Shown here: positions 63,322 through 64,000 of the stretch, one piece after another
How positions within the stretch are numbered: the first letter of the stretch is position 1
Layout of the letters: every line of letters starts with the position of its first letter
Assembly: GCF_900142715.1 (NCBI RefSeq)
Contig: NZ_FRBX01000006.1
Coordinates: forward strand, 248,001-312,000
Direction of reading: 5' to 3'
Source of the DNA: Flavobacterium pectinovorum
Lineage (GTDB): Bacteria > Bacteroidota > Bacteroidia > Flavobacteriales > Flavobacteriaceae
Length of the DNA stretch: 64,000 nt
Position numbers and translations under genes: made by a program
The notes under the pieces: model-generated
The model's database searches: none
Seen by the model: only the letters and a program-made list of their open reading frames with translations
What the model was told of the DNA's origin: nothing

Positions 63322-64000
63322 ATGAAATACAATCCAAACGAAATCGAAGAAAAATGGCAAAAATATTGGGCTAAAAACCAAACTTTTGCTGCATCAAACA
63401 ATTCTGAAAAACCGAAGCATTACGTGTTAGACATGTTTCCTTATCCATCTGGAGCGGGATTACACGTTGGGCATCCGCTGGGTTACATTGCTTCAGATGT
63501 ATATTCTCGTTTCAAAAGACATCAGGGTTTCAATGTTTTGCACCCAATGGGTTATGACAGTTTTGGTTTGCCGGCAGAGCAATATGCGATTCAGACAGGA
63601 CAGCGTCCCGAAGATACAACACGCGTAAATATTGACGGTGGAGTGGATAAAGAAGGAAAACAAATTGCCGGATACAGAAAACAATTAGATAAAATCGGGT
63701 TTTCATTTGACTGGGCGCGTGAAGTACGTACCTCAAATCCTGATTATTACAAACATACACAATGGATTTTTATTCAGTTATTTAATTCATGGTACAATAA
63801 AGAAACAAACAGAGCCGAAGATATTTCGACTTTGACAGCTATTTTCGAAAAAGAAGGAAATGCAGAAGTAAATGCCGTATCTGATGATAATATTCAAAGT
63901 TTTTCGTCAAGCGAATGGAAAGCGTTTTCAGCAGATGAGCAGGAAAAAATATTGTTGCAATACAGATTAACGTATTTGGCAGAAACCGAAGTAAACTGGT
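63322..64000 (+). CDS. leuS: Leucyl-tRNA synthetase, N-terminal part (runs off the window)
   Basis: An open frame from ATG at 63322 to the window end gives 226 codons of a class I synthetase charging tRNA-Leu. The start MKYNPNEIEEKWQKYWAKNQ and the signature PYPSGAGLHVGHPLGY (HIGH motif as HVGH) with DVYSRFKRHQGFNVLHPMGY and DSFGLPAEQYA identify LeuRS. Typical for Bacteroidota, an insertion follows WIFIQLFNSWYN (RAEDISTLTAIFEKEGN). The editing and anticodon domains lie beyond the edge. Confidence 0.96.
   Translation, partial: MKYNPNEIEEKWQKYWAKNQTFAASNNSEKPKHYVLDMFPYPSGAGLHVGHPLGYIASDVYSRFKRHQGFNVLHPMGYDSFGLPAEQYAIQTGQRPEDTTRVNIDGGVDKEGKQIAGYRKQLDKIGFSFDWAREVRTSNPDYYKHTQWIFIQLFNSWYNKETNRAEDISTLTAIFEKEGNAEVNAVSDDNIQSFSSSEWKAFSADEQEKILLQYRLTYLAETEVNW

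Overview
The window is a low-GC stretch of a Bacteroidota chromosome, almost certainly Flavobacterium or a close relative. This rests on -7 elements of the TAnnTTTG type, type II ORFs without Shine-Dalgarno sequences, Bacteroidota-typical families (DUF5686, DUF3098 next to ftsX, LytTR two-component pair, Bacteroidota-style Rhs/YD proteins) and the many short palindromic intergenic repeats known from flavobacteria.

Layout. (1) 1-27,180, minus strand: one apparent operon of at least eight genes. It starts at a promoter at 27,149-27,178 and runs off the left edge. In order it encodes an OmpH/Skp-like membrane-anchored protein, a lipoprotein, an 1875-aa Rhs/SpvB-like shell protein, three giant secreted proteins built of LRR, Ig-like, PKD-like and vWA modules (2115, 978 and 1227 aa), a 237-aa exported protein, and an Rhs/YD-repeat protein truncated by the window edge. 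A roughly 130-175-residue Cys-bounded module recurs five times in the three giant proteins, and the normal C-terminus of the shell protein seems to have been moved onto the 1227-aa protein. This is the most unusual part of the window. (2) 27,400-28,230: an intact tRNA-Ala(GGC), a GIY-YIG nuclease gene and three broken tRNA-Ala copies whose arms are replaced or interrupted by TCCCGA...TCGGGA palindromes. (3) 28,330-40,090: housekeeping and metabolism, with enoyl-CoA hydratase, queD, lpxH, a seven-heme lipoprotein cytochrome, an alpha/beta hydrolase-MFS-recJ cluster, a HopJ-family protein, rsmI, tdk and hypotheticals. (4) 40,100-50,700: rpoN, asnS, an MMPL/RND exporter, an SMR exporter, a LytS/LytR-type pair and a CPA2 antiporter. 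(5) 50,860-59,430: a DUF5686 outer-membrane protein, frr-pyrH, a thioredoxin-like protein, a possible 25-aa micropeptide gene with its own promoter and terminator, then ftsX-DUF3098-uppP-truB. (6) 59,630-64,000: tandem hairpin repeats, a TonB-dependent receptor behind a ModE-type regulator, and the start of leuS.

How the parts relate. The core genes form ordinary short operons (frr/pyrH for translation and UMP synthesis; ftsX/uppP for division and undecaprenyl-phosphate recycling). The left 27 kb is accessory. It looks like a surface or secreted Rhs-type toxin or adhesion system with its own periplasmic helper, whose toxin end and any immunity gene would lie beyond the left edge. Intergenic DNA carries at least five families of hairpin repeats, several with compensatory stem changes.
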